A stretch of DNA of 64,000 bases from Luteibacter sp. 9135 (GTDB lineage: Bacteria; Pseudomonadota; Gammaproteobacteria; Xanthomonadales; Rhodanobacteraceae), in assembly GCF_000745005.1 (NCBI RefSeq), contig NZ_JQNB01000001.1, positions 620,001-684,000 of the forward strand, read 5' to 3'. Positions 47,139-58,475 of the stretch are shown piece by piece (position 1 is the first letter of the stretch; every line of letters begins with the position of its first letter). The translations under genes and the position numbers were made by a program. The notes beneath the pieces are model-generated. The model was not told the DNA's origin and ran no database searches. It saw only the letters and a program-made list of their open reading frames with translations.

Positions 47139-47858
47139 ATGCGCGTCAACAAGTACATCAGTGAGTCCGGACGCTGCTCGCGTCGCGAGGCCGACGAGTT
47201 GCTGGTGGCCGGCCGCGTCACCATCAACGACGCGGTGGTCGGCATGGGCGCCAAGGCGCTCGACGGCGACGTGGTCAAGGTGGATGGCGAGGTGGTGGTC
47301 GCGCGCACGCTCATCGCCAGCCCCGCGAAAAGCCGCGGCGTCTACATCGCGCTGAACAAGCCGGTAGGCATCACCTGCACCACCGACCAGAGCGTCGACG
47401 GCAACATCGTGGATTTCGTCGATCATCCGCAGCGCATCTTTCCCATCGGCCGCCTCGACAAGGATTCCGAGGGCCTGATCCTGATGACGAGCAACGGCGA
47501 TATCGTCAATGAGATCCTGCGTGCGGAAAACCACCACGAGAAGGAATACCTGGTGGCGGTGAACAAGGCCGTGACCGACGACTTCCTCCGCGGCATGGCG
47601 CGCGGCGTCCGCATCCATGGGCAGATGACCCAGCCATGCAAGGTGCGCAAGATCGCGAAGTTCGGTTTCGCCATCGTGCTTACCCAGGGGCTCAACCGGC
47701 AGATCCGCCTCATGGCGGCCGAGTTCGGCTACCGCGTCACACAGTTGCGTCGCGTGCGCATCGTCAACGTCAAGCTCGGCCACCTCAAGCCTGGGCAGTG
47801 GCGCAACCTGACCGAACAGGAGCTGGCCGGCCTGCTGCCGCGGCGCACGCAGTGGTGA
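47139..47858 (+). CDS. rluF: 23S rRNA pseudouridine synthase, RsuA/RluF family
   Basis: 239 residues. N-terminal S4 RNA-binding domain (RVNKYISESGRCSRREADEL) and the pseudouridine synthase core with catalytic Asp in IGRLDKDSEGLILM (about residues 107-120). The closest layout is RluF, which modifies U2604 (and U2605) near the peptidyl transferase centre; RluE/RsuA cannot be fully excluded. Four bases downstream of the ABC permease, so co-transcribed although functionally unrelated. Confidence 0.88.
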   Translation: MRVNKYISESGRCSRREADELLVAGRVTINDAVVGMGAKALDGDVVKVDGEVVVARTLIASPAKSRGVYIALNKPVGITCTTDQSVDGNIVDFVDHPQRIFPIGRLDKDSEGLILMTSNGDIVNEILRAENHHEKEYLVAVNKAVTDDFLRGMARGVRIHGQMTQPCKVRKIAKFGFAIVLTQGLNRQIRLMAAEFGYRVTQLRRVRIVNVKLGHLKPGQWRNLTEQELAGLLPRRTQW

Positions 47859-47996
47859 GTCGCGTGTGCCTGCCGCGACATAAGGCGCAGACCGACACAT
47901 CGGCACGGTAACGGACGACATGTAACGGGCAACCCTTGAAGGACAATGTGTACGCCGTTGGAAGCGGTGCTATGCCCCCCCAAGGATTCCCCCGAC

Positions 47997-49127
47997 ATGA
48001 AGTCATTTCTCGGGCCAGCGCTCGCCGCCGCCCTGCTCAGTGCCTCGGCCAGTGCAGCGCCTCCCCCAGGCATAGACGCCTACGGCGCCTTCCTGCGTGA
48101 ACAGATCCACCAGGTAGGCCCCGCCCAGGCGCTCGATACCGACACGGCCCAGTTCGTCGCCCGTTTCCTGGAAACGCCGAACTCGCCCTATAGCGCGCTC
48201 GTTGAGCAACCCATGTTCACCAACACGGTCTGGTGGAACAATTACGTCGACACGCTACGGTCCCACGGCATCGACGGCGCCGACGAGGCGCTGGCCACGC
48301 TGCAGTGGCAGGGCGGATTTACCAAGGCCCGGCCCGGGCACGAGGTGACGGTGAGTGACGCAGCGGTGCGCGCGTACCGCGGACGCGAGGCCGCCGCCAA
48401 CGCGATCAAGGCGGGCATCGACCCCGACATATTCTGGCAGGCAAGGGACATGAGCGGCTCGGCAATCACGGCCGCCGCCGGCTATGCACTGGCCCTGCAA
48501 CTGCTGCGCGAGGCGATGGCCACGCACGACCCCGCCGACTACGGTCGCGCTGCCATCCGGCCGGATGTGCTGACACACTACCTGCGCCAGACCCACCCGG
48601 ATCGCATCCCGGAAGGCGACCTGCGCTATCTGTCCGACCTGTTGCGCGGTGCCATCCAGCGTCGCGACGTACCGGTCACGGGTACGCCTTCGCAACGACT
48701 CCCGGCAGCCTACCGCCTTGCGCGCGTCACCGCCGCGTATGCGGACAGCAAGGGCTATTACAGCAGCCGCGCCTTTTGCGCGAACGACGCCCCCGCCCCT
48801 GGGCAGCCTCTCGGACCGGACGCGCTGGAGGCCGACCGCCCGTTGTGCTTCATCGCCGCCACCGACCGTGGTGTGCACGCCTGGTTCCGTCGGCAGTTGC
48901 GCATCGACGCGCTGAAACTGCACATCCACGAGAACACGCACCAGGGGTTCGCGCACCTCGCCCACCTCCTGGGTACGGTCCTGATCCTCATGGACCTCGT
49001 CTCGTTCGTCGAGATCGCCGACGCTTTCGTCGCCGATCGCCTCGTCGTCGAGGGCAGCCTCGACGACGACACCGCCGCGCTCGCCAGCGAACGTGCCGAC
49101 CGACTCCTGTGCAGGATATCCCGATGA
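47997..49127 (+). CDS. Cassette protein A1: exported protein of unknown family
   Basis: 376 residues with a signal peptide (LAAALLSASASA). Not a known family. It shares clear blocks with the proteins at 50128 and 54601: SPYSALVEQPMFTN (about residues 61-74), IKAGIDPDIFWQ, LPAAYRLARVTAAY, and the strongest block PLCFIAATDRGVHAWF (about 281-297), then a fairly hydrophobic stretch (LGTVLILMDLVSFVEIADAF) and a C-terminal LLC. Start is the ATG at 47997 after AAGGA. Its TGA overlaps the B1 ATG (ATGA). Proposed partner or immunity protein of B1; unproven. Confidence 0.75.
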   Translation: MKSFLGPALAAALLSASASAAPPPGIDAYGAFLREQIHQVGPAQALDTDTAQFVARFLETPNSPYSALVEQPMFTNTVWWNNYVDTLRSHGIDGADEALATLQWQGGFTKARPGHEVTVSDAAVRAYRGREAAANAIKAGIDPDIFWQARDMSGSAITAAAGYALALQLLREAMATHDPADYGRAAIRPDVLTHYLRQTHPDRIPEGDLRYLSDLLRGAIQRRDVPVTGTPSQRLPAAYRLARVTAAYADSKGYYSSRAFCANDAPAPGQPLGPDALEADRPLCFIAATDRGVHAWFRRQLRIDALKLHIHENTHQGFAHLAHLLGTVLILMDLVSFVEIADAFVADRLVVEGSLDDDTAALASERADRLLCRISR

Positions 49128-50116
49128 TCCCTACGCTGCGACGCACACGCGTCATCCTGTCAGCCCTCTTCCTCGCCGCGATGCCGTGGAGGGTATCCGC
49201 CGGCCTCATCGACATCGAAAAGGGCGAAGGGCCCTTCGTCGTCGATCTCCTCGATGCGGAGGGGCGTCTGTACGTCGATGCCATGCAGGCCATGCTGCTC
49301 CGCGAACGTCCAGCTATGGTCAAGTCGGGCACGCGGCGGTTCTTCAAGAACATCAGCGGACGGATGCACGGCGCCACGCTCGCCCGCATCGACTACAGCT
49401 ACGAGATGAACGGCAGCACCCATGTCCGGTCGTACCATGCACGAAGCGGGCGCTCGATGGCGGTGATCGCCGACCTTGCCTCTGCCAAGTCGAGCCAGGG
49501 CGGTTCGTCGGCGACCGAGTCCGGCGACACCGATGCACCGTCCGTCGATAGCGGCGTCACCGACGATGCGGCGCGCGATGCCGGCGAGGCGGTCTTCTAT
49601 CCCGACGACACCCCGACCAACGTGCGTGTCGCCGCCCTGCCCGACGACGCAAGCCCTATCGAATCGGTGGACATCGGCGACGGCAAATCGCATGCGACCG
49701 ATGCGGAGATAAAGATCGCCCGCCGTATCGACGCGGACATCCAGCAGGGCATGGTTCCCGGCCACGGCAAGCTCACCGGCTACGTAAGCAAAACCGTGTG
49801 CGAGTCCTGCAGGAGCGCGCTGGACGACCTGGCCATGCGCCACGACATCGACGGCACGGTCTACCACCTGATCGAGCCCGGCCCGGCCGGCCAGGGTGGC
49901 GCCCGAGGCCGCGAGCCGGTGCCGGACGACGACACGCTGCTCGGACGCAGCCAGCAGTCTTCCCTCGAACTCAAGTCCCGACGCAGCGTCTATGCCAACC
50001 GCACCCTGGGCAAGGGCGTCAGCCGTGAACCCGCCTCGAGCTGGATGGATGTCCGCTCGATCGAACGCGCCGAGGCCTCGGCCACGCTCCCCGAGCTGCC
50101 CGACGCCTGCGAATGA
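49124..50116 (+). CDS. Cassette protein B1: exported protein with deaminase-like domain
   Basis: 330 residues with a signal peptide (VILSALFLAAMPWRVSA). Two recognisable parts: an N-terminal block ending YSYEMNGSTHVRSYHARSG (about residues 86-107) shared by all three B proteins, and a deaminase-like signature Asp193-Ala-Glu195 (DAEIKIARRI) followed 31 residues later by Cys226-x2-Cys229 (KTVCESCRSAL). A D-[AST]-E-x-K ... C-x-S-C pattern is what I recall for XOO_2897-type toxin deaminases. It would bind zinc and deaminate a base or nucleotide if active. C-terminal extension of about 90 residues, basic, no known domain. Confidence 0.72.
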   Translation: MIPTLRRTRVILSALFLAAMPWRVSAGLIDIEKGEGPFVVDLLDAEGRLYVDAMQAMLLRERPAMVKSGTRRFFKNISGRMHGATLARIDYSYEMNGSTHVRSYHARSGRSMAVIADLASAKSSQGGSSATESGDTDAPSVDSGVTDDAARDAGEAVFYPDDTPTNVRVAALPDDASPIESVDIGDGKSHATDAEIKIARRIDADIQQGMVPGHGKLTGYVSKTVCESCRSALDDLAMRHDIDGTVYHLIEPGPAGQGGARGREPVPDDDTLLGRSQQSSLELKSRRSVYANRTLGKGVSREPASSWMDVRSIERAEASATLPELPDACE

Positions 50117-50127
50117 AGGAGAGCCCC

Positions 50128-51222
50128 ATGCGGATGCATTGTTTCATCGCTGTACTGGCCATCCTGCCGTGCGCGGTCGCCGCGAGCCAGGTCGCCGGGA
50201 CGGATGTCCTGGCGCAGTGGCAGCGCCACCGTATCGAACGGCTGGGCGGCGGCCACGCCTCGCTCTCACGGCGGGATATCCTCACGCAGCTGCTCGTCCA
50301 GCCGTCATCGGCCTATAGCGCGAGCATCGACCAACCGGTGTTCACCAATGAGGTCGACTGGCCCGCCACGCTGGCAAGCACACGGCTGGAAAGCGACGTG
50401 GCACTGGGTGCGTTGCGCCGGGAGCTGGGTGTGACACGCGCCCGCCCCCGCCAGGATGTCACCCCCGCGCCGGGGTTTCGCGACGATTTCGTCGCCGCCA
50501 ACGCCACCAAGGCCGGCGTGGACGCGGACATCTTCTGGCACGTGCTGGACGTCACGGGCTACCGCCACTCGACCAAGGCCGCCATCTATGCCGTAGGGAT
50601 GCAGATCCTGCGCGCGCAGGTGGCGGCGACCCCGCGCGAAGCGTGGACACCCAGCGGTATCGACCCCACCGTATTCACCCGCGTGATGCGTGCGCAACAC
50701 ATCGACCAGCTGACCGCCTACGACCTCGACTACCTGTCCACCCTCGTCCAATACCGGCTGATCCATCGCCGGTACGGCGAAGCCGCCGGTGACGGACAGC
50801 GCAGCCTGCCAGCCGCCTTCAGGGTGGCCCGGGTCGCCGCGGCCTATCGCGATGCGCAGGGGTACGTGGGAGGCCCGCCGTGCACGCGCGATGCCGCGCC
50901 CCATGTCCCCGTCGCCGGAACAGGCAACGAGGACGACGAGCGTCCGCTGTGCTTCGTCGCCGCGACGGACCGCGCCGTACATGCCTGGTACGTCGCGGAG
51001 TACCGACGCCAGGCCAGGGCCGCACCGCCGCCACACCGCGATACCGGATTGCACAGCCTGGCTGTCGCTGCCGGTCTCGTTCTCGCCCTGGTCGACCTGG
51101 CGGGCGCGGTGGAATTCATCGAAGCCTCATTGGCCGACGACCTGGCCACCGCCGAGGCGATCGGCCAGGCCGAGGCGGACGCAGCGTCTGAACCCGCCAA
51201 CCTGCTTTCCTGCCCTCTCTAG
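50128..51222 (+). CDS. Cassette protein A2: exported protein of unknown family
   Basis: 364 residues from the ATG at 50128, six bases after AAGGAG (an ATG overlapping the B1 stop at 50113 is possible but would place the ribosome site inside the gene). Signal peptide (CFIAVLAILPCAVAAS). Shares with A1: SSAYSASIDQPVFTNEV, TKAGVDADIFWH, SLPAAFRVARVAAAY, RPLCFVAATDRAVHAWY (about 272-288), a hydrophobic stretch (AVAAGLVLALVDLAGAVEF) and a C-terminal LLSC. Followed 11 bases later by B2. Function unknown. Confidence 0.75.
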   Translation: MRMHCFIAVLAILPCAVAASQVAGTDVLAQWQRHRIERLGGGHASLSRRDILTQLLVQPSSAYSASIDQPVFTNEVDWPATLASTRLESDVALGALRRELGVTRARPRQDVTPAPGFRDDFVAANATKAGVDADIFWHVLDVTGYRHSTKAAIYAVGMQILRAQVAATPREAWTPSGIDPTVFTRVMRAQHIDQLTAYDLDYLSTLVQYRLIHRRYGEAAGDGQRSLPAAFRVARVAAAYRDAQGYVGGPPCTRDAAPHVPVAGTGNEDDERPLCFVAATDRAVHAWYVAEYRRQARAAPPPHRDTGLHSLAVAAGLVLALVDLAGAVEFIEASLADDLATAEAIGQAEADAASEPANLLSCPL

Positions 51223-51233
51223 GAGAACATCCG

Positions 51234-52307
51234 ATGCATCGTTTCCTCGTCCTGTCGCTGGTCGGCGGAGGTATCGCACTACACGGTGGCCCAGGGCACG
51301 CGACGCCCATGGTCACCGTGGACGCGATGGGGCTCGACCAGGGCAATGTCACGGCACAACTCGAGCGCACCAGCCAGTACTTCGTCAATGCGATGCGTCG
51401 GTTGCTGACCGAGGGCTATCCGGACTCGTACCGCGCGATCCGTTGGGAAAACCTCGAGGAAGCCATGAACCGGGCGCGCGTCGCTCGTTTCGAGTACCGC
51501 TACACCGTGCATGGAACGGAGTACGTCAGGGTGTACCACGCGCTGGACGGCAAACCCCTGAGCATGGTCGCCGAGGAGGTCTTTTCCGGCCCCACGCCCC
51601 GCGGCTCGCCCACGCCGCCTCGATCGCCGGCCTCGCCGGACGGCTTGATCGAAAGCGATGCCGAGACCGCCTCCGGGATCGGCACGGTGAGCGAACACCG
51701 CGACATGGTCGCCACGGATATGGGCGACGACTCCCTCTTCGTGGAATTCGACTCACTGAACGTACGCGCGCGCATCCTGCCGGCCGATAGCTCCGTGCTG
51801 GAAGGCTACGACGTGCCATCCATGCAGGGCGAACTGGACGCGGAGTTCAAGGCGCTGCGCGCCATCGAGTACGACATCCACGCCCAGGTGATTCCGCGTG
51901 GCGGCCGCATACGTGGCGCCGTCGGGGGGGCCACGTGCAGCTCCTGCCGCGACGCCATGCGCGATTTTGCCCGCGCGTACGATGCCGACGTGCAGGTCAC
52001 GCAGATGTATGGCTCGATCGCCCGCAGCGAACAGCAGGCGCTGATTGCCTCCGGGCGCGCACGGATGCGTGGGCAGATGCTGGTGGACGCCAGCAGCGGC
52101 GAGCCCCTGCTGGCACGCGACATCCTCGGCGGGGCCCGGGCCGCGCAGGTCAGACGCGAACTGAGCGCCGGCTCGCTGGGCCGGGCCTTCAAGGGCATGT
52201 CGTGGCGGCAGCGCTCCTTCCGACTGGGAACACCCCGTCTTCCACGGGTATCGGAGGGCTCGGGCACGGACGACCCGGCGGGCACCGCCGTCCCACCCGA
52301 GTGCTGA
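51234..52307 (+). CDS. Cassette protein B2: exported protein with deaminase-like domain
   Basis: 357 residues; AGGAG overlaps the A2 stop codon region and precedes the ATG. N-terminal signal-like stretch (FLVLSLVGGGIALHGGPGHA), weaker than in B1. Block YRYTVHGTEYVRVYHALDG (about 85-103) as in B1. Deaminase-like signature Asp202-Ala-Glu204 (DAEFKALRAIE) and Cys235-x2-Cys238 (ATCSSCRDAM), spacing 31, identical to B1 and B3. A basic C-terminal tail of about 100 residues follows. It is the last gene of the A1-B1-A2-B2 run; dbpA starts 55 bases on. Confidence 0.72.
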   Translation: MHRFLVLSLVGGGIALHGGPGHATPMVTVDAMGLDQGNVTAQLERTSQYFVNAMRRLLTEGYPDSYRAIRWENLEEAMNRARVARFEYRYTVHGTEYVRVYHALDGKPLSMVAEEVFSGPTPRGSPTPPRSPASPDGLIESDAETASGIGTVSEHRDMVATDMGDDSLFVEFDSLNVRARILPADSSVLEGYDVPSMQGELDAEFKALRAIEYDIHAQVIPRGGRIRGAVGGATCSSCRDAMRDFARAYDADVQVTQMYGSIARSEQQALIASGRARMRGQMLVDASSGEPLLARDILGGARAAQVRRELSAGSLGRAFKGMSWRQRSFRLGTPRLPRVSEGSGTDDPAGTAVPPEC

Positions 52308-52362
52308 CGGACAGCGGTTCGGTGGTGGCGGTCGCGGTGGAGCGATGTGCGATCATGCGCGC

Positions 52363-53739
<1,377 letters not shown>

Positions 53740-53755
53740 CTGGCGGGCGACCCTG

Positions 53756-54604
53756 TCAAAGGTCGTTGATCTCGCCATCCCCCGGCGTATCCAGGCAGGC
53801 GACGCTCGCCTCCTGCGCCGGCGTTGCCGCCGCCTGGCCGAGCAGGTTCAGCTGGCCACCGTGCACCGCCACCTCGATCGATGTCAGGTGCTGGTGCCGC
53901 TGTCGATCGAAGCGTGTATAGGCGGGGCTACCATGGCCCAGGTAGGCCACGTGGACACGGATGCCATGCTGGTCGGATAGCGCCTGCAGGGCGGCCTCGC
54001 AGGAGGGGCACGGGGCCTGGCTGGTGTAGCCGTTCAGGTGGCCACCGGCGGCCACCCTGCCCTCACGGATGTCACGCTCGATCCACCGGGCTACCTTGAG
54101 CTCGGCATCGCGTTTGCGCGCATCGTCGTAGCGATCACCCTGCACAGGGGACGCGGTGACGTGGCTACCCCGCGGAGGCGCGTCGGCCCATGCGACGACG
54201 GGCGTCCCGCGCGTGAAATAGCTTGCGTAGGCGCGGCGTGGCCGTTCGCCGTCGAGCCCCGTGTCGAGCTCGTTGCGCCCGGAGCGGGCGTGGTAGACGC
54301 GTTGGTGCCGCTCGCCGTTGACCTCAAACTCGTAGGTGAAGCTGACGAAGGTCGCGGTCTGCCACTGGCGCGAGAACCGCGCAAACTGTGCGGCATCCGG
54401 TCGCCGGCCGTCGAGGGCATCGACATACCACGCCTGCGCCGGCACGACGTGTGCGGCGAACGACGCGAGAAGGCGCGCGCCTACACTGTTTCTCGGATCG
54501 TCGTGGATGACGCGTTTGACGACGGGCGCCGCCGCGACGGCACCGATAGGGAGCCACAGGGCTGTGCCTAGGGCGACACAGCGGAAGAAGCGGCAGGCGG
54601 TCAT
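53756..54604 (-). CDS. Cassette protein B3: exported protein with deaminase-like domain
   Basis: 282 residues with a signal peptide (CVALGTALWLPIGAVAAA). Block YEFEVNGERHQRVYHARSG (about 98-116) and deaminase-like signature Asp166-Ala-Glu168 (DAELKVARWIE) with Cys199-x2-Cys202 (QAPCPSCEAALQ), spacing again 31. It has the most classical PCxxC of the three and lacks the long basic C-terminal tail of B1 and B2. Its ATG overlaps the A3 TGA (ATGA). It converges on dbpA with 16 bases between. Role as in B1: predicted exported deaminase, unproven. Confidence 0.72.
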   Translation of the reverse strand: MTACRFFRCVALGTALWLPIGAVAAAPVVKRVIHDDPRNSVGARLLASFAAHVVPAQAWYVDALDGRRPDAAQFARFSRQWQTATFVSFTYEFEVNGERHQRVYHARSGRNELDTGLDGERPRRAYASYFTRGTPVVAWADAPPRGSHVTASPVQGDRYDDARKRDAELKVARWIERDIREGRVAAGGHLNGYTSQAPCPSCEAALQALSDQHGIRVHVAYLGHGSPAYTRFDRQRHQHLTSIEVAVHGGQLNLLGQAAATPAQEASVACLDTPGDGEINDL

Positions 54605-55800
54605 CGTGTGGTGGTCCGGCAGATAAGGAGGTTGGTGCGCTCGACGAGCCGGTAGAAACCCGTGTCCGCGTCGCGGGGCACGGGGCTGTCGAGGGCCAGT
54701 TGGGCTTCGACGACTTCGGCATGGTTCGACCAGTCCAGGGCTTCCTCGGTGTATGCGCCGGCCCAGGCGGGTCGCACGTCGGCGAAGTGATCGATAAGCC
54801 GGGCCACCTGGCCGAAGTCGCCGTGGAACGCTTCCGGTGGCTGGGCCAGCTGATGTCGCCGCATGGCCCGATACCAGCGATAAACCGCTCGATCGGTGGC
54901 ATCGGAGAAGCAGATCGGGCGCCCGAGGTCTTCCGGCAGGGAGCCCGCCGCCTCCTTCCTCGAGCCATCGCTGTGGCAGGCGTCGTAGCCGGCGTTGCTG
55001 GCCCGATAGGCCGCAGCGACACGCGCGATGCGCAGCGGTGCTGGCAAGGCGCGCCGTGCGCCGGCTGCCGCGTCGCCGGTGGAACGCGCGGACAGTTCCG
55101 CGCGCAGGATATCGGCCAGGTAGACCAAGTCGTGATCGCTCACCTCGTCCAGGGAGCGCGCGGACATCACCCGGCGCAGGGCGTCCTCGTCCACCCCGAA
55201 GGCGTCGCGATCGGCCCATGGCGTGGCCTCCACCCATTCATGCAGGGTCTGCAGCGCGACGGCGAACTCCGCGTTGAGCGTAAAGAGGTCATTCCCGCCA
55301 AGGGCGTAGGCCTTCTCGTAATAGATCGGGGCGACGCCTGTCTTGTCGAGGTTCGCGGCCACCGCCAGCGTCAGGTTGCCCGGCGTAGGGCCTGGATAAT
55401 CCGGCAGCGTCTGGTAGCCGGGTAGCGCCTTGTCCAGACCCAGGTCCCACGCGATGGCACGCGCGGTCCGCTTGCTCTCCGGGAACGCGGTGGCGTCCGC
55501 CGATTCAGCCCGGTTGCCCGAGAACAGCCGTGGGTGGAGGTCGCTGTAGATCGACGAGGGATCGGCCAGGTACTCCCGCGTCCACTCGGCATCGGGGTGG
55601 AAGGGTGAGACATCGCCCAGGTCGTAGGCATTCATCAGGGCCAGGCTGCGCAGGGTCCAGGCGGCATACTCGTTGCCCGGTGGCGGTGGCCGGTGGAAGC
55701 GCGCGCCCGTCGGCGTGGCCGCGCTGCCTGACGATGCGGCAAGGCAGGCCAGCACAACACAGACCCGCCACCGGGCACCGGGGTTCGGAACGACAGGCAT
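54601..55800 (-). CDS. Cassette protein A3: exported protein of unknown family
   Basis: 399 residues from the ATG at 55800 (GGAG eight bases upstream); the open frame continues upstream without signal features. Signal peptide (VCVVLACLAASSGSAA). More diverged than A1 and A2, but keeps DPSSIYSDLHPRLFSGN, LPAPLRIARVAAAYRASNAG, RPICFSDATDRAVYRWY (about 294-310) and a C-terminal LLIC. It lacks the hydrophobic stretch seen late in A1 and A2. Lies 106 bases downstream of hrpB on the same strand as the type II secretion genes. Function unknown. Confidence 0.72.
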   Translation of the reverse strand: MPVVPNPGARWRVCVVLACLAASSGSAATPTGARFHRPPPPGNEYAAWTLRSLALMNAYDLGDVSPFHPDAEWTREYLADPSSIYSDLHPRLFSGNRAESADATAFPESKRTARAIAWDLGLDKALPGYQTLPDYPGPTPGNLTLAVAANLDKTGVAPIYYEKAYALGGNDLFTLNAEFAVALQTLHEWVEATPWADRDAFGVDEDALRRVMSARSLDEVSDHDLVYLADILRAELSARSTGDAAAGARRALPAPLRIARVAAAYRASNAGYDACHSDGSRKEAAGSLPEDLGRPICFSDATDRAVYRWYRAMRRHQLAQPPEAFHGDFGQVARLIDHFADVRPAWAGAYTEEALDWSNHAEVVEAQLALDSPVPRDADTGFYRLVERTNLLICRTTTR

Positions 55801-55906
55801 GGGGCGATCTCCACAGGGGGGAGCGCTATTGAAGCGACCGGCACGGCAGGCCGTCAGCGGGTGCACCCGCAGCAGTGCGTAGGCGAATGGCCCAATCTGG
55901 CCTGTG

Positions 55907-58417
55907 TCAGGTTCCGCGTGGCTTCGCGCGGTGCGTCGCCGTGGCCGTCCAGGGATCATCCGGCCACGGATGACGGGGATAGCGACCCTTCAGTTCTTTC
56001 TTCACTTCCGGATAGGTGCGATCCCAGAAGCCCGCCAGGTCTTGGGTGACCTGGATGGGTCGCCCGGCCGGTGAGAGAAGGTGGAGCATGACGGCGATGC
56101 GTCCGTCGCCCACGCGGGGCGTGTCCGCCAGGCCGAAGAGTTCCTGGAGCTTCACCGCCAGCACGGGCGGTGCGCCCGGGTCGTCGTCGCGCGCGCCGTA
56201 CTCGAGGCGGCGGGTCATACCGCTGGGCACTTTCAGGTCCTCGGGCGCATGCGCGTCCAGCGCACGGCGCTGCTCGTAATCGAGCATGCCAGCGAGTGCT
56301 TCGGAAAGATCCGAGGCCTGCAGCGCGTCGAGCCGGCGCTTGCCTGTCAGGAACGGCGCCAGCCACGCATCCAGTGTGTCCAGCAGGGCCGCATCGGCGA
56401 CATCGGGCAAGCCGACGGCCGGATGCCACACGCGCAGGGCACCGATCCGCGCGCGCAGGCGCCTCGCCGTATCGCTCCAGGGCAGGGCCGCGATGCCCCG
56501 CGACCGGATGGCGGTCAACAACGCGGGAACAGCGTCGTCGCCACGCAGGGGCAACGGCTTGCGTGAGATCGGCAGGGCGTCGAAACGACGCTCTTCGAAG
56601 GCCTCGGCGATCTGTCGCTCGTCGTCCCAGCGCAGCACGCGCTCCGTGACGAAGCGATCGGCATGGTCGCGCTCGAGCACGGCGGCATCGAAAGGCGCCG
56701 CAGCATAGATCAGGCTGTCGCGCGCTTCCAGGCGCAGGTCCAGGACGACGATCCACGGCTCGCCGTGCAGCGCGCTGTTCTCGTGCAGCCGCGCGCCGCG
56801 CCCGTTTGCCAGGAGGTAGCGCGACGCATGGCCGTCGTCACGCCGAGCCACCCGGTCGGGAAACGCATGCACGAGCAAGTCGCCCACGGCATGGCTGTCC
56901 GGCATGCCGCTGGCGGCCGTGCGGACGTCGAGACGACGACGCCATCCCGCGGCGGCTTTTTCGATCGCCGCCAGCGCACCGATGTCCGCGGAGGCGGCAC
57001 GCGCGCCACGCGCACCCGCGTCGCGCCAAAGATGCAACGCCGCCACCCGCTGACGAAAATCGTCGCTGCGGCCCTCCTCGCCGCGCAGGGGCGAGCGCGC
57101 TTCCACCAGCGCGAGCAGGTCGGCCACCAGCGCCCTGCGCCCGGCCGGCGCGCGACATGCGGCCGCGCCCAGCCGGGGGGTGGCCCCCAGCGCCAGCATC
57201 TCGCGGCCAAGTCGGCTGAGTGCCGAGGTGGTGTCCAGGGCGCCCAGCCGCTGTAACAGGTCGCGTGCCTGGCCCATCGCGCCAGCGGGCGGCGCGTCCA
57301 GCCAGGGCAGGTCGTCGCTGCCCCAGCCAGCCAGTTCGAGCGCCAGCCCGGATAGTTCGGTGTGTTGGATCTCCGCCGTGCGCGATGCTTCGAGGCGGCG
57401 GCTCTGCGACCAGAGCCGGTAGGTCGTTCCAGGGGCCACACGCCCGGCACGACCCGCACGCTGGTCGGCGGATGCCTGCGAGATGTGCACGGTCTCCAGA
57501 CGCGCGAAGCCCGACGTGGGGTCGAAACGTGGCTCGCGCGCCAGGCCTGCGTCCACCACCGCGCGAATACCCGGCAGCGTGACGCTGGACTCGGCCACGT
57601 TGGTGGCAAGGATGACCCGCCGTGTGCCGGCATCTGCAGGCGTCAGGGCCAGTTGCTGCTCGGCCAGTGAAAGCTCGCCATGCAGGGCCACCACCTCGAG
57701 GGTCTCATCGCGGCGCTCGACCAGGCCACGCGCGCGCTCGATCTCGCGACGGCCGGGCAGGAACGCAAGCACATCGCCTTCGTTTTCCGCGAGGGCCTGC
57801 GCCACCACGCGTGCAAGGTGCTGTTCGAGACCCTCCTGCATGCGGGCCGGGGCATACTCGACCCTTACCGGAAAACTGCGCCCCGGGCTGCTCACCCGAG
57901 GCGCATCCAGCCATTGCGCCATGCGCTCGCCGTCCAGGGTGGCCGACATCACCAGCAGGCGCAGGTCCGGTCGCAGGCTGGCCTGGACATCCAGCGCCAG
58001 CGCTGCGCCGAGGTCACCCGCAAGGTGGCGCTCGTGGAACTCGTCGAACAGGATCGCACCGACGCCGTCCAGCCCCGGATCGTCCTGGATCATCCGGCCC
58101 AGGATGCCTTCGGTGACCACTTCGATGCGCGTCCGCGGCCCGACACGCGATTCGAACCGGATGCGATAGCCGACCGTGCCGCCTACGTCCTCGCCGAGTT
58201 GCGCGGCCATGAAGGATGCCGCGGCGCGCGCGGCGATGCGGCGTGGCTCCAGCATCAGGATGCGTTGGTCGCCCAACCACGGCGCATCCAGCAGCGCCAG
58301 CGGCACCTGGGTGGTCTTGCCGGCGCCCGGCGGCGCCTCCAGTACGAGGCGCGTGTGCGTCACCAGCGAAGCGACGATCCGGGGCAGCAGCGGCGTGATC
58401 GGAAACGAGGGAGTCAT
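55907..58417 (-). CDS. hrpB: ATP-dependent RNA helicase HrpB
   Basis: 836 residues, family-typical. DEAH-type helicase: Walker A APPGAGKTTQVPLALL (about residues 29-44), DEFHERHLAGD (about 128-138), SATLDG, and QRAGRAGRVAPG in domain 2; the C-terminal HrpB domain is present (GRIAVMLHLLSPAGRPIQV). A helicase of largely unknown cellular role in bacteria; not to be confused with the T3SS regulator HrpB. It sits between the gspD gene and the A3/B3 cassette on the same strand. Confidence 0.95.
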   Translation of the reverse strand: MTPSFPITPLLPRIVASLVTHTRLVLEAPPGAGKTTQVPLALLDAPWLGDQRILMLEPRRIAARAAASFMAAQLGEDVGGTVGYRIRFESRVGPRTRIEVVTEGILGRMIQDDPGLDGVGAILFDEFHERHLAGDLGAALALDVQASLRPDLRLLVMSATLDGERMAQWLDAPRVSSPGRSFPVRVEYAPARMQEGLEQHLARVVAQALAENEGDVLAFLPGRREIERARGLVERRDETLEVVALHGELSLAEQQLALTPADAGTRRVILATNVAESSVTLPGIRAVVDAGLAREPRFDPTSGFARLETVHISQASADQRAGRAGRVAPGTTYRLWSQSRRLEASRTAEIQHTELSGLALELAGWGSDDLPWLDAPPAGAMGQARDLLQRLGALDTTSALSRLGREMLALGATPRLGAAACRAPAGRRALVADLLALVEARSPLRGEEGRSDDFRQRVAALHLWRDAGARGARAASADIGALAAIEKAAAGWRRRLDVRTAASGMPDSHAVGDLLVHAFPDRVARRDDGHASRYLLANGRGARLHENSALHGEPWIVVLDLRLEARDSLIYAAAPFDAAVLERDHADRFVTERVLRWDDERQIAEAFEERRFDALPISRKPLPLRGDDAVPALLTAIRSRGIAALPWSDTARRLRARIGALRVWHPAVGLPDVADAALLDTLDAWLAPFLTGKRRLDALQASDLSEALAGMLDYEQRRALDAHAPEDLKVPSGMTRRLEYGARDDDPGAPPVLAVKLQELFGLADTPRVGDGRIAVMLHLLSPAGRPIQVTQDLAGFWDRTYPEVKKELKGRYPRHPWPDDPWTATATHRAKPRGT

Positions 58418-58475
58418 GCGCTCGACATGGTACGCAAGCCGGCGCCGCGCTGCGCGTTTTATCAGCCCTCTCCCA

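Noticed and set aside
47997..52307. Classical cytoplasmic toxin-antitoxin module
   Set aside because: Both partners carry export signals, are 280-400 residues long and occur as three diverged pairs; the size and location do not fit a small cytoplasmic module.
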